Position numbers and translations under genes: made by a program. From the IMG/VR virus record IMGVR_UViG_3300043425_000986, positions 1-35,070 of that record: 35,070 nucleotides of DNA; one strand, written 5' to 3'. This document shows, piece by piece, positions 1 through 6,909 of this stretch. This stretch comes from a virus. The notes beneath the pieces are model-generated. The model did no database searches, was not told the origin of the DNA, and saw nothing but the letters and a program-made list of their open reading frames with translations. How positions within the stretch are numbered: the first letter of the stretch is position 1; each line of letters starts with the position of its first letter.

Positions 1-110
1 TCGCGGATTGCCTGTACAAGAACGGCAACGTCTATCTCCAGCTCTGCAATGCTGCCGGGGTCTCCTGCACTGAAAGCCGGGCACAGCGTAATCCGAAGGT
101 GTCCGCGTGA
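1..110 (+). CDS. C-terminal part of first early gene (same gene as 34514-34963)
   Basis: This is the last 36 codons of the gene complete at 34514-34963, interrupted only by the arbitrary break of the circle. It ends in TGA at 108-110, which overlaps the GTG of the next small ORF. It differs from the full copy by Asn instead of His near the C terminus because of the single mismatch in the terminal repeat. Function unknown; see the full-length entry. Confidence 0.85.
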   Translation, partial: ADCLYKNGNVYLQLCNAAGVSCTESRAQRNPKVSA

Positions 111-217
111 GCTCGCGCTATCGTTTCCGCCTCCATCACATCCTGTTCCCGGCGCTGTTTCTGACGCCCGGGGAACGGGCGGCCCTTCGTCGGATTCTTC
201 GATCCCGAGACTGTCGA
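1..217. repeat. Terminal direct repeat closing the circular genome
   Basis: Bases 1-217 match 34854-35070 at every position except base 90 (A) against 34943 (C). Both ends cut through the same early gene, so this is assembly overlap of a circular or circularly permuted molecule, as expected for a headful-packaging P22-like phage, rather than two gene copies. The mismatch changes Asn to His in the overlapping gene and may be a population variant or an assembly error. Confidence 0.93.
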
Positions 218-253
218 GGCCGTGATATCGCCGACGGGGGACCGAAGCCATGA
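107..253 (+). CDS. Small ORF of 48 codons, translationally nested
   Basis: A GTG start at 107 overlaps the TGA of the preceding gene (GTGA), and its own TGA at 251-253 overlaps the ATG of the RusA gene (ATGA). The predicted peptide begins VSSRYRFRLHHILFPALFL and is very basic (about ten Arg), with a short hydrophobic patch around residues 11-19. I recognise no family. The double four-base overlap fits the tight packing of this operon and suggests translational coupling. It could instead be a fortuitous frame that merely lets ribosomes run through to rusA. The gene also lies at 34960-35070 because of the terminal repeat. Confidence 0.5.
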   Translation: MSSRYRFRLHHILFPALFLTPGERAALRRILRSRDCRGRDIADGGPKP

Positions 254-615
254 GGGCGGTGTTCTCGTTGCCGTGGCCTCCCTCGGTGAATTCGTACTGG
301 TGCACGATGCGGGGCGGCCGGAAATTCCTGAGCCCCAAGGCCAAGGCATTCAGGGCCGACGTGATCGATGAGGTGCTGCTCCAGTCGGTGCCGGGCGAAC
401 GGTTCGACGGCTCCGAGCGCCTGAGGATGCATGTGGCGCTATTCCCGCCCGACCGTCGGATCCGTGACATCGACAACGTCCAGAAGAGCCTCTGGGACGC
501 GCTGACACACGCCGAGGTGTACGCGGATGATTCGCAGATCGACGCCGTGACGATCGAACGTATGGGCATCGAGCGCGGCGGTCGCGTGATCGTGACGATC
601 GAACGGATGCACTGA
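250..615 (+). CDS. rusA: RusA-family Holliday junction resolvase
   Basis: The 121-residue product matches RusA-type resolvases in length and layout. The N terminus LPWPPSVNSYW is the usual first strand and turn. DIDNVQKSLWDAL at about 74-86 carries the paired acidic residues and the lysine that bind metal and cleave, and DDSQID at about 94-99 adds another conserved acidic pair. RusA dimers resolve four-way junctions made during phage recombination and replication, and in lambdoid phages the gene sits in the late-early region as here. The ATG at 250 overlaps the previous stop (ATGA), so coupling decides the start. The nuclease aspartates look intact. Confidence 0.9.
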   Translation: MRAVFSLPWPPSVNSYWCTMRGGRKFLSPKAKAFRADVIDEVLLQSVPGERFDGSERLRMHVALFPPDRRIRDIDNVQKSLWDALTHAEVYADDSQIDAVTIERMGIERGGRVIVTIERMH

Positions 616-646
616 ACGTCGAACAGCTTGACATCGCTTTCTCCCG

Positions 647-674
647 TTGCCCATAAGATAGTCTTTGATATACT
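647..674 (+). promoter_or_regulatory. Rightward sigma70-like promoter with GATAGTC in the spacer
   Basis: TTGCCC (647-652) and TATACT (669-674) are 16 bp apart, and GATAGTC (657-663) lies in the spacer. The stretch is almost identical to the promoter at 9074-9101, which also has GTTGCCCATA before it. It drives the ParB-DUF4417, terminase and portal genes. The heptamer inside the spacer suggests an operator that overlaps RNA polymerase. Confidence 0.75.
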
Positions 675-764
675 AATATCGTGGCCTTTTTGTTTATCCC
701 GTCGCCGAAATCTTCCGGATAAAAAAGCCCTTCCGCCCCCGAAAAGCCTTTCCGACACCGACAG

Positions 765-1979
765 ATGACCCCTTCTCCGACACCGAAAGGCCTCTCGGCC
801 TCGAAACCTCTCCCGGCGGCGAAAGCCTCGGAAAGGGTTCTCTCGGTCTCGGAAGTCCCGACCTCGGAAGTCGTTCCGTACTCGAGGAACGCACGCACGC
901 ACGGGGACAACCAGGTGCGTCAGATCGCGGAATCGATGAGGCGTTTCGGCTTCATTAATCCGCTTCTCGTCGACGAGACGAGGAAACTGATTGCCGGACA
1001 CGGAAGGCTGCTCGCGGCGAAACGTCTCGGCCTCGACAGGGTTCCCGTCATCGAGATCTCTGGTCTTTCCGAGTCCGAAAAGCGCGCCCTGGTGATCGCC
1101 GACAACAGGATCGCCGAGGGATCCGGCTGGGACTTCGACCTTCTGCACTCTGAGCTGTCTGATCTGGCGCGCCTTGGTTTCGACGTCGAGATCACCGGTT
1201 TCGACCTCGACAGTCTCCCCGGTCTCGATCCCGAGCCCGAGACGTTCGACGAGGTGTCGGAAGAGCTTCCGGGGGCGAAAGCCTTGAAGGACGAGATCAG
1301 GATCGACTCGACCCTGCGTTACGGCATCCCGGAGCTTCGCGCCGACATGCTGGCCGAGATTCCCGCGAATCTTCGGAGCTGGGCCGGGCCCGACGCGACG
1401 CCAGACGACGGCGTGTCGACGTGGCTCTGGCAGTACCGAAGCGATGGCATCCGGGGCCTTCCGCGTGATCGCTTCGTCGGCGCGTTCTACGTCGACGATT
1501 ACCGGTTCGAGCCGGTCTTCGCGAATCCGGCGAAGTACGCCACCAAGCTGCTCAATATGGGCGCGCGGATTCTCATCTCGCCCAACTTTTCGATCTGGGT
1601 CGGACAGCCTTCCGCCGCCGGGATCTGGTCGACCTATCGGGCTCGATACATCGCCAGGTACTTCCAGGAGGCCGGCATCGCGATCATCCCGGACGTCAAT
1701 TTTTCCGATGCCGATAGTTTTGACTATTGTCTGCTGGGAATCCCGAAGAACGCGCCCGCGATCGCCTTCCAAGTGCAGACGGTCGCCGACGACGACGAGA
1801 TGGCCCGGTGTGTCTACGGCATCGAGCGTTCCGTCGCCGAGCTCGAGCCCCGCTCTGTTCTCGTGTACGGCGGCCCGAAGACCCATGAAATCTTGAAGCG
1901 CTGTCGCCTTTCGGTGCCTGTTGTCTTCATCGAGAACCGCGCCGCAGCGCGAAGGAAAGTCCTTGAGGACAGGAGCTAA
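765..1979 (+). CDS. ParB/Srx-like nuclease domain fused to DUF4417
   Basis: 404 residues in two parts. Residues about 25-150 match the ParB-like domain that normally precedes a DNA methyltransferase in phage proteins: RNARTH (41-46), GHGRLLAAKRLGL (78-90), LVIADNRIA (109-117), then the usual helical segment ending GFDLDSL. A methyltransferase with a DPPY-type motif should follow, but none is present. Instead residues about 225-395 resemble DUF4417: FYVDDYRFEPVFANP, ISPNFSIW, IWSTYRARYIARYFQ, GIAIIPDVNFSD, SFDYCLLGIP and VLVYGG. ParB-type domains bind and hydrolyse nucleotide and may bind DNA; DUF4417 has no established activity. The first 35 codons are a degenerate repeat. SD is weak at 765. 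The gene sits just before the terminase genes. Confidence 0.85.
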   Translation: MTPSPTPKGLSASKPLPAAKASERVLSVSEVPTSEVVPYSRNARTHGDNQVRQIAESMRRFGFINPLLVDETRKLIAGHGRLLAAKRLGLDRVPVIEISGLSESEKRALVIADNRIAEGSGWDFDLLHSELSDLARLGFDVEITGFDLDSLPGLDPEPETFDEVSEELPGAKALKDEIRIDSTLRYGIPELRADMLAEIPANLRSWAGPDATPDDGVSTWLWQYRSDGIRGLPRDRFVGAFYVDDYRFEPVFANPAKYATKLLNMGARILISPNFSIWVGQPSAAGIWSTYRARYIARYFQEAGIAIIPDVNFSDADSFDYCLLGIPKNAPAIAFQVQTVADDDEMARCVYGIERSVAELEPRSVLVYGGPKTHEILKRCRLSVPVVFIENRAAARRKVLEDRS

Positions 1980-1982
1980 GAG

Positions 1983-2183
1983 ATGAACGGATTGATTGGA
2001 TACGGCGGAAGCGGTGCCTATCGCGCGCGACGCGCCGAACGCGAGGCCAAGAACCCGCTGATGAAGGACCTTCGGCTTTCGCGCCAACGCGCCAACGCGT
2101 CGATCAGGAAGTCTGGCGGGCCCGCGAAGCGGCGTCGGCAGTACGAGGGCGAGATGGCCCCGACTCAAGGCTACATGGGATGA
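1983..2183 (+). CDS. Small basic protein, unknown
   Basis: A 66-residue protein with a good SD (AGGAG inside the end of the previous gene) before ATG 1983. It is strongly basic (many Arg/Lys in RARRAEREAK, RLSRQRAN and KRRRQ) with a glycine-rich N terminus, as in nucleic-acid-binding or packaged small proteins. Its TGA overlaps the ATG of the next gene (ATGA). I do not recognise a family. Being wedged between the ParB-DUF4417 gene and the terminase operon suggests a DNA-packaging or replication accessory role, but that is only inference from context. Confidence 0.7.
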   Translation: MNGLIGYGGSGAYRARRAEREAKNPLMKDLRLSRQRANASIRKSGGPAKRRRQYEGEMAPTQGYMG

Positions 2184-2533
2184 CCGACTGCGGGATCGCT
2201 TGCGCGTCGGTGCTTAGCCGTCTCGATTTCGGGACGGTTTCGCGCTACGCGAGGCGTTCCCGGGGCCGGGGGATTTCGGTGTCGGAAATGGTCCGTCTTC
2301 TGTCAGTTCTCACGAAGTCGAGAGTCTCGGCGTCGAGGTCTTGCGCGCCCGTGAGGCTTGCGGCCTCGTCATTGCTCTCGGCGGCGTTACTCATCCGGCG
2401 TCCGGTAGGCCTTCGGCGTCGGCACTGGGTCGCGTTCGTCGACGGAAAGCCCTTCGATCCCGAGATTGGACGGCATCGGAAGGTCTACCCCAGGGATGGC
2501 TGGATCGTCGACGTGATCGTCGAGGTGAAGTGA
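2180..2533 (+). CDS. Papain-like (C39-type) cysteine peptidase fold protein
   Basis: 117 residues. The start MTDCGIACASVL resembles the nucleophile block of C39-like cysteine peptidases, with Cys4 at the head of a helix. His82 in RHWVAFVDG and Asp93 in PFDP follow in the order Cys-His-Asp expected of the fold. The middle (20-75) is Arg/Ser-rich and not obviously conserved. There is no substrate evidence: C39 enzymes cleave double-glycine leaders, but phage relatives of this size have no assigned role. ATG 2180 overlaps the previous stop and the last base of its own TGA is the first base of the TerS ATG. The fold call rests on motif spacing only. Confidence 0.6.
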   Translation: MTDCGIACASVLSRLDFGTVSRYARRSRGRGISVSEMVRLLSVLTKSRVSASRSCAPVRLAASSLLSAALLIRRPVGLRRRHWVAFVDGKPFDPEIGRHRKVYPRDGWIVDVIVEVK

Positions 2534-2961
2534 TGAGCGACGACACAGGCAAGAAGTCCCCGGGGCGCAAGCCCTTCACGCCCACCGCCCACCAGAGACA
2601 GATGGTGAAGACCCTTGCGGGTTACGGGATGCGTGAGCCCGAGATCTGCGAGCTCGTCCTCGATGCAAAGGGACAGCCAATCTCAGAGAAGACGCTGCGC
2701 AAGTACTTCAAGCGTGAGCTAGGGAGCGGGCACGTCACGGCCAACTCCAAGGTAGCGGACACGCTTTATCGGATGGCGACGTCCGGCGCGAACGTGGCCG
2801 CAACGATCTTCTGGATGAAGACCCGCGCCCGATGGCGCGAGACCGACAGGCTGGAGATCACGGGAGGCGATGCCGATTCCAACCCCGTGGCGGTCGCTAT
2901 CGTCCCCGCGAAGGTTTCGACACCGGAAAGCTCTTCCGGCGGCGAGGGAGAGGATCGATGA
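2533..2961 (+). CDS. terS: Terminase small subunit (TerS)
   Basis: 142 residues from ATG 2533, which shares its A with the preceding TGA. I reject the longer upstream frame because it overlaps the C39-like gene completely. Residues about 15-60 form a helix-turn-helix-like segment (HQRQMVKTLAGYGM, EICELVLDAKGQPISEKTLRKYFKREL). VAATIFWMKTRARWRETD further on is the hallmark C-terminal segment of small terminases of this group, and the tail is acidic and disordered. TerS recognises the pac site on concatemeric DNA and regulates TerL. Position immediately before terL supports the call. The tail contains a near-palindromic CGGAAAG/CTTCCG stretch at about 2931-2942. Confidence 0.85.
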   Translation: MSDDTGKKSPGRKPFTPTAHQRQMVKTLAGYGMREPEICELVLDAKGQPISEKTLRKYFKRELGSGHVTANSKVADTLYRMATSGANVAATIFWMKTRARWRETDRLEITGGDADSNPVAVAIVPAKVSTPESSSGGEGEDR

Positions 2962-3134
2962 ACGAGGCACAGATCATCTCCTCGATCGTCCTGTGTGTCG
3001 TCGGCTGGGCCTGCGCTCTCTGGGGCGTTGAATGCGCGCCTACCCCGAGGGCTCGTCTCATCGCCTTCACGCTCGGCGCCCTTCACTGCCTCCCCTTGCT
3101 GTCCGGCCTCTGGGTCGCGGCGATTGCCGGCTGA
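2958..3134 (+). CDS. Small two-helix membrane protein
   Basis: 58 residues; ATG 2958 overlaps the TerS stop (ATGA). Two hydrophobic helices are visible, about 6-25 (IISSIVLCVVGWACALWGV) and 34-57, joined by a short loop containing Arg residues. It is therefore probably an inner-membrane hairpin protein. I recognise no family. Its place between terS and terL is unusual for a holin, which this phage encodes elsewhere. It could be an accessory holin or antiholin, a superinfection-exclusion protein, or an uncharacterised morphogenesis factor. Confidence 0.65.
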   Translation: MNEAQIISSIVLCVVGWACALWGVECAPTPRARLIAFTLGALHCLPLLSGLWVAAIAG

Positions 3135-3152
3135 CGTAGGCGGGAGGTCTCG

Positions 3153-4535
3153 ATGCCGAAAGCCAAGCCCCCCGTGATCTGGGAGCCCACCCAGAAGCAA
3201 GCGGAATTCCTATCCTGCGACGCCGAAGAAGTCCTGTACGGCGGGAGCGCGGGCGGGGGCAAGTCGGACGCCCTCCTCATCGATGCGCTTGGCCTGGCCC
3301 AGGGGGCCATCCAGATCTCCGGATATACGGCGCTTCTCGTTCGCAAGACCTACGGCGACCTTGGGCAGCTCATCAAGCGCTCGATGGATCTCTATCCCCG
3401 GATCGTTCCGGGCGCGAAATTCACGCAAACGAAGAACGTATGGGACTTCCCCTCGGGTGCTCAGGTCCTCTTCGCCTATGCCGACGCCGAGAGCGACAAG
3501 GACCGATTCCAGGGCAAGGAATTCCAGTACATCGCGATCGACGAGCTCACGCAACACCCCACGCCGGGCCTCTACGAGAACTTGATTTCACGCCTCCGAG
3601 CCCCGGAGCGTATGAAGATCAAGAAGTACGTCCGCGCGACCTGTAACCCCGGGGGCCCGGGGCATGCATGGGTGCGGCAGAGGTTCGACATTCCCGATGA
3701 CGGAAGGTCTTCCGGCGTCGATGTGGATCTCGGCGGCGGAAAGACCTGGCGCAGACGTTTCATCCCGGCGCGTATCACGGACAACCCGCATCTGTCGGGT
3801 ACCGGCTACGCGGAACAGCTCTCGATGCTCTCCGAGATGGAGCGTCGGGCGCTGCTGGAAGGGCGTTGGGACGTCGTCGAGGTACGCGGGCAGATCTACA
3901 AGGCCGAGCTCGAGGCGCTTGTCCGGGGCGATCGCCTGACGTCGGTCCCCTACGAGCCGAACCTTCCGGTGCACACCGCCTGGGACCTCGGGATCAACGA
4001 CCCGACCGCGATCTGGTTCTTCCAGATCCACGGCCGCGAGGTCCGGGTGATCGACTATTACGAGTCGAACAACGAGGCCATCCCGCATTTCGTCAAGGTC
4101 CTCCGGGATAAGGGCTACATCTACGGCGACCACTGGGGCCCCCACGACATCGTCGTCAGGTCGTTGAACGATGGCCTCTCCCGTTTCGACACCGCCAAGG
4201 CTCTCGGCGTCACTTTCAAGATGGTCCCGCGCGGAAACATCGCAGACGGGATTCACGCGGTCCGGATGGTGCTGCCGCGTGTGTGGATGGACAAGGAAAG
4301 GTGCAAGCGCGGCTGGGAGGCGCTCACCAACTACAGGTCCAAGTGGAACGAGGCGATGGGGACGTTCAGCGCCGAGCCCATCCACGACTGGGCGTCGAAC
4401 GGATCGGACGCGTTCCGGTATCTCGCCACCGTCGTCAACAAATCGTCACCGAAATCTTCGGCGCCGAAATCGATCTACTCCGGCTTCGATTACTCATATT
4501 CAGCGGGCGGAGAGGCCGGCTGGATGGCCTCCTGA
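3153..4535 (+). CDS. terL: Terminase large subunit (TerL)
   Basis: 460 residues with SD GGGAGG just upstream. The ATPase half has Walker A GGSAGGGKS (30-38), Walker B YIAIDE (126-131) and the coupling motif ATCNPGGPGHAW (162-173). The C-terminal half carries an RNase H-like nuclease beginning HTAWDLGINDPTAIW (first acidic residue about Asp278). The protein docks on the portal, pumps DNA into the procapsid and makes headful cuts. Length and motifs are those of a functional terminase of the Terminase_6/P22-like type. The downstream portal gene follows after about 10 bases. Confidence 0.95.
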   Translation: MPKAKPPVIWEPTQKQAEFLSCDAEEVLYGGSAGGGKSDALLIDALGLAQGAIQISGYTALLVRKTYGDLGQLIKRSMDLYPRIVPGAKFTQTKNVWDFPSGAQVLFAYADAESDKDRFQGKEFQYIAIDELTQHPTPGLYENLISRLRAPERMKIKKYVRATCNPGGPGHAWVRQRFDIPDDGRSSGVDVDLGGGKTWRRRFIPARITDNPHLSGTGYAEQLSMLSEMERRALLEGRWDVVEVRGQIYKAELEALVRGDRLTSVPYEPNLPVHTAWDLGINDPTAIWFFQIHGREVRVIDYYESNNEAIPHFVKVLRDKGYIYGDHWGPHDIVVRSLNDGLSRFDTAKALGVTFKMVPRGNIADGIHAVRMVLPRVWMDKERCKRGWEALTNYRSKWNEAMGTFSAEPIHDWASNGSDAFRYLATVVNKSSPKSSAPKSIYSGFDYSYSAGGEAGWMAS

Positions 4536-4545
4536 GCGGTAACCC

Positions 4546-6885
4546 ATGGCAAAGAACAAGAAGCGCGTCGAAGCGCGAAGAGACGACGACGACAGCGATT
4601 TCCTCAAGGAAGCGCGCGAACGATTCGAGCGGATCGCCTCTGACGAGTCGGACGAGCGCGTCCAGATGCTCGACGACATCAAATTCCAGGCGGGCGAACA
4701 GTGGCCGGAGAAGCTTCGCGCCGACCGTGAGCGCGGGCCGAACGCCCGCCCCTGTCTCGTCGTCGACAAGCTTTCCCAGTACCACAGGCAGGTCGTCAAC
4801 GATTCGAGGCAGAACCGCCCCGGCGCGAAGATCCGCCCCGTCGACAGCCAATCGGATCCGAAGGTCGCCGACCTTCTGCAGGGTCTCGTCAGGGGCATCG
4901 AGGACGCATCGAACGCGGACACGGCCTATGACACCGCGATCTCTCACGCGGCGGGCCCCGGTCGCGGCTGGATCCGCGTGTGCTCGGAGTACTCCGACCC
5001 GGAGAGCTTTCAACAGGAGCTGCGCATCAAGCGCGTCCCGAACATCTTTTCGGTCTACGCGTCGGACTACTCGGAGCCGGACGGTTCCGACATCGATCAC
5101 GCTTTCGTCGTCGAAGAAATCGACGAAGACGAGTTCGAGGATCGATTCCCCGATGCCGAGCCCGTCGACTGGAAGGCCGAGGCCCCGAGGGTCGGCGACT
5201 GGTACGCGAACGGGAAGGTCCGCGTCGCTGAATACTGGTACACCGTACGCGAGAAGCGCCTGATGCACCTTCTCGAGGACGGCTCTGTCGTCACCGATGA
5301 AGAGGTGAAGAAGGCGATCGAGGAAGGCGTCACGCCGCCGGCGATCTCGGAGTCGAGACGTCTTGATTCCAAGCGCGTGAAGTTCGCCCTGATCTCCGGC
5401 GCGCAGGTTCTCGAACGCCGTGACGATTGGCCGGGCCGGTTCATCCCGCTCGTCCCCGTTCACGGAAACGAGATTTGGGTCGAGGGCCAGCGGCGACTGT
5501 CCGGGCTGATTCGCGCCGCGAAGGATCCGCAGCGCCTCTACAACTTCAGCCGTTCCGCGTTCGCCGAGCGTGTCGCCCTCTCGCCCAAGGCCCCGTGGCT
5601 CGTCGCCGAGGGTCAGATCGAGGGATACGAGGACCAGTGGGCGACCGCGAACACCGCGAATCACTCACATCTTCCGTACAAGCCGGTCGATCTGAACGGT
5701 CAGGCCGTCCCTCCCCCGACGCGTCTTCCGGCGGCCGACGTTCCGTCGGGCTTCGCCCAGGACATGCAGCTCGCCGAACACGACATTCAGGCGGCGGTCG
5801 GGATGTACGCGGCTTCACTGGGTGCGCCCAGCAACGAGAAGTCAGGCAAGGCGATCCTCGCGCGCCAGCGTGAGGGAGATATGTCGACCTTCCACTACCA
5901 CGACAACCTCGCCAAGGCGCAGCGCCACGTCGTCCGGATCCTGCTCGACCTGATCCCCGCCTTCTACGACACGCGCCGCGTCGTTCGCATCCTCGGCGAA
6001 GACGGGACTCACCAGCTCGCCCAGATCGACCCGAAGGCGAAAGGCGTCCAATCCGTCGGCGCGATGCAGGTCTTCAACCCTGGCGCGGGTCGATACGACG
6101 TGACGATCACGACGGGCCCGAGCTACTCGACGAAACGCCAGGAGGCGGCCGAGTACCTCACGCAGATGGTCCAGCAACAGCCGAACCTGATGCAGATCGG
6201 CGGCGATATCGTGTTCAGGGCTCTGGATATGCCGTACGCCGACGAGCTCGCCGAGCGGATGAAGCTCCTGCTTCCGCCGCAGATCGCACAGGCCGAGCAA
6301 CAGAAGAAGATGGCCGAGCTCCCGGCGCAGGTCCAGCAGGCGATGCAGATGGCCGATCAGGCCGTCCAGCAGGCTCAACAGCAGGTCCAGCAGGCCGTTC
6401 AGGCTGCCCAGCAGGCGATCGCCGAGGCCGAGGCCGCGAAGAACGACAACGCGCTCAAGCAGGCCGAGATCCAGCTCAAGTTCCGCGAGCTCCAGGTGAA
6501 AGAAGCCGAGGTCAACGCGAAGCTCTACGCCGAGCAGGCGCGCCTCTCGGCCCCGCAACCCGAGCCCGGCACCGGAAACCGTCCCGCCAACGGAAGCGGT
6601 TCCGGCGTCGTCGTCAACGTTCCGGTGTCGATTCGTTCCGGCGGCGAGAAGAAGCCCCTGAGCAATGCGCGCGCGGTCCCGATGCCTGACGGCTCGTTTG
6701 TCATGCAGGCGGAGATCGAGGACGACGAGGGCGATCCGTTGAAGGCCGTAGCGATCCCGCAGGCGGACGGGACGTTCGTCCTCGGGCGCGCGGAAAAGGA
6801 AGAGAAGCCCGAGCCGGTTCAGGTGGCGATCGCCACGCCGCTGCCCGATGGGTCTTTCGCCCTCGAAAAAACCTATATGGCCTGA
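4546..6885 (+). CDS. Portal protein (P22 gp1-like)
   Basis: A 779-residue protein directly after terL, close to the length of P22 gp1 (725). The N-terminal two thirds hold typical portal blocks: FKFQAGEQWP-like wing start (IKFQAGEQWPEKLRADRE), VVDKLSQYHRQVVNDSRQNRP, VHGNEIWVEGQRRLSGLIRAAKDPQRLYNFSRSA and GMYAASLGAPSNEKSGKAI. Residues about 580-680 are a long Gln/Ala-rich amphipathic helix (many VQQA repeats), matching the helical barrel that extends into the capsid in P22-like portals. The C terminus (about 690-779) has two similar segments of the form AVPMPDGSFVMQAEIE and AIPQADGTFVLGRAE plus a third, ATPLPDGSFALEKT: a triplicated short beta motif not typical of P22. Confidence 0.93.
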   Translation: MAKNKKRVEARRDDDDSDFLKEARERFERIASDESDERVQMLDDIKFQAGEQWPEKLRADRERGPNARPCLVVDKLSQYHRQVVNDSRQNRPGAKIRPVDSQSDPKVADLLQGLVRGIEDASNADTAYDTAISHAAGPGRGWIRVCSEYSDPESFQQELRIKRVPNIFSVYASDYSEPDGSDIDHAFVVEEIDEDEFEDRFPDAEPVDWKAEAPRVGDWYANGKVRVAEYWYTVREKRLMHLLEDGSVVTDEEVKKAIEEGVTPPAISESRRLDSKRVKFALISGAQVLERRDDWPGRFIPLVPVHGNEIWVEGQRRLSGLIRAAKDPQRLYNFSRSAFAERVALSPKAPWLVAEGQIEGYEDQWATANTANHSHLPYKPVDLNGQAVPPPTRLPAADVPSGFAQDMQLAEHDIQAAVGMYAASLGAPSNEKSGKAILARQREGDMSTFHYHDNLAKAQRHVVRILLDLIPAFYDTRRVVRILGEDGTHQLAQIDPKAKGVQSVGAMQVFNPGAGRYDVTITTGPSYSTKRQEAAEYLTQMVQQQPNLMQIGGDIVFRALDMPYADELAERMKLLLPPQIAQAEQQKKMAELPAQVQQAMQMADQAVQQAQQQVQQAVQAAQQAIAEAEAAKNDNALKQAEIQLKFRELQVKEAEVNAKLYAEQARLSAPQPEPGTGNRPANGSGSGVVVNVPVSIRSGGEKKPLSNARAVPMPDGSFVMQAEIEDDEGDPLKAVAIPQADGTFVLGRAEKEEKPEPVQVAIATPLPDGSFALEKTYMA

Positions 6886-6909
6886 TCGGGCCGATAACAA
6901 GGAAGAACA

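Noticed and set aside
2341-2532. Upstream extension of TerS
   Set aside because: Would overlap the C39-like gene fully; ATG 2533 with a stop-start overlap fits the operon pattern.
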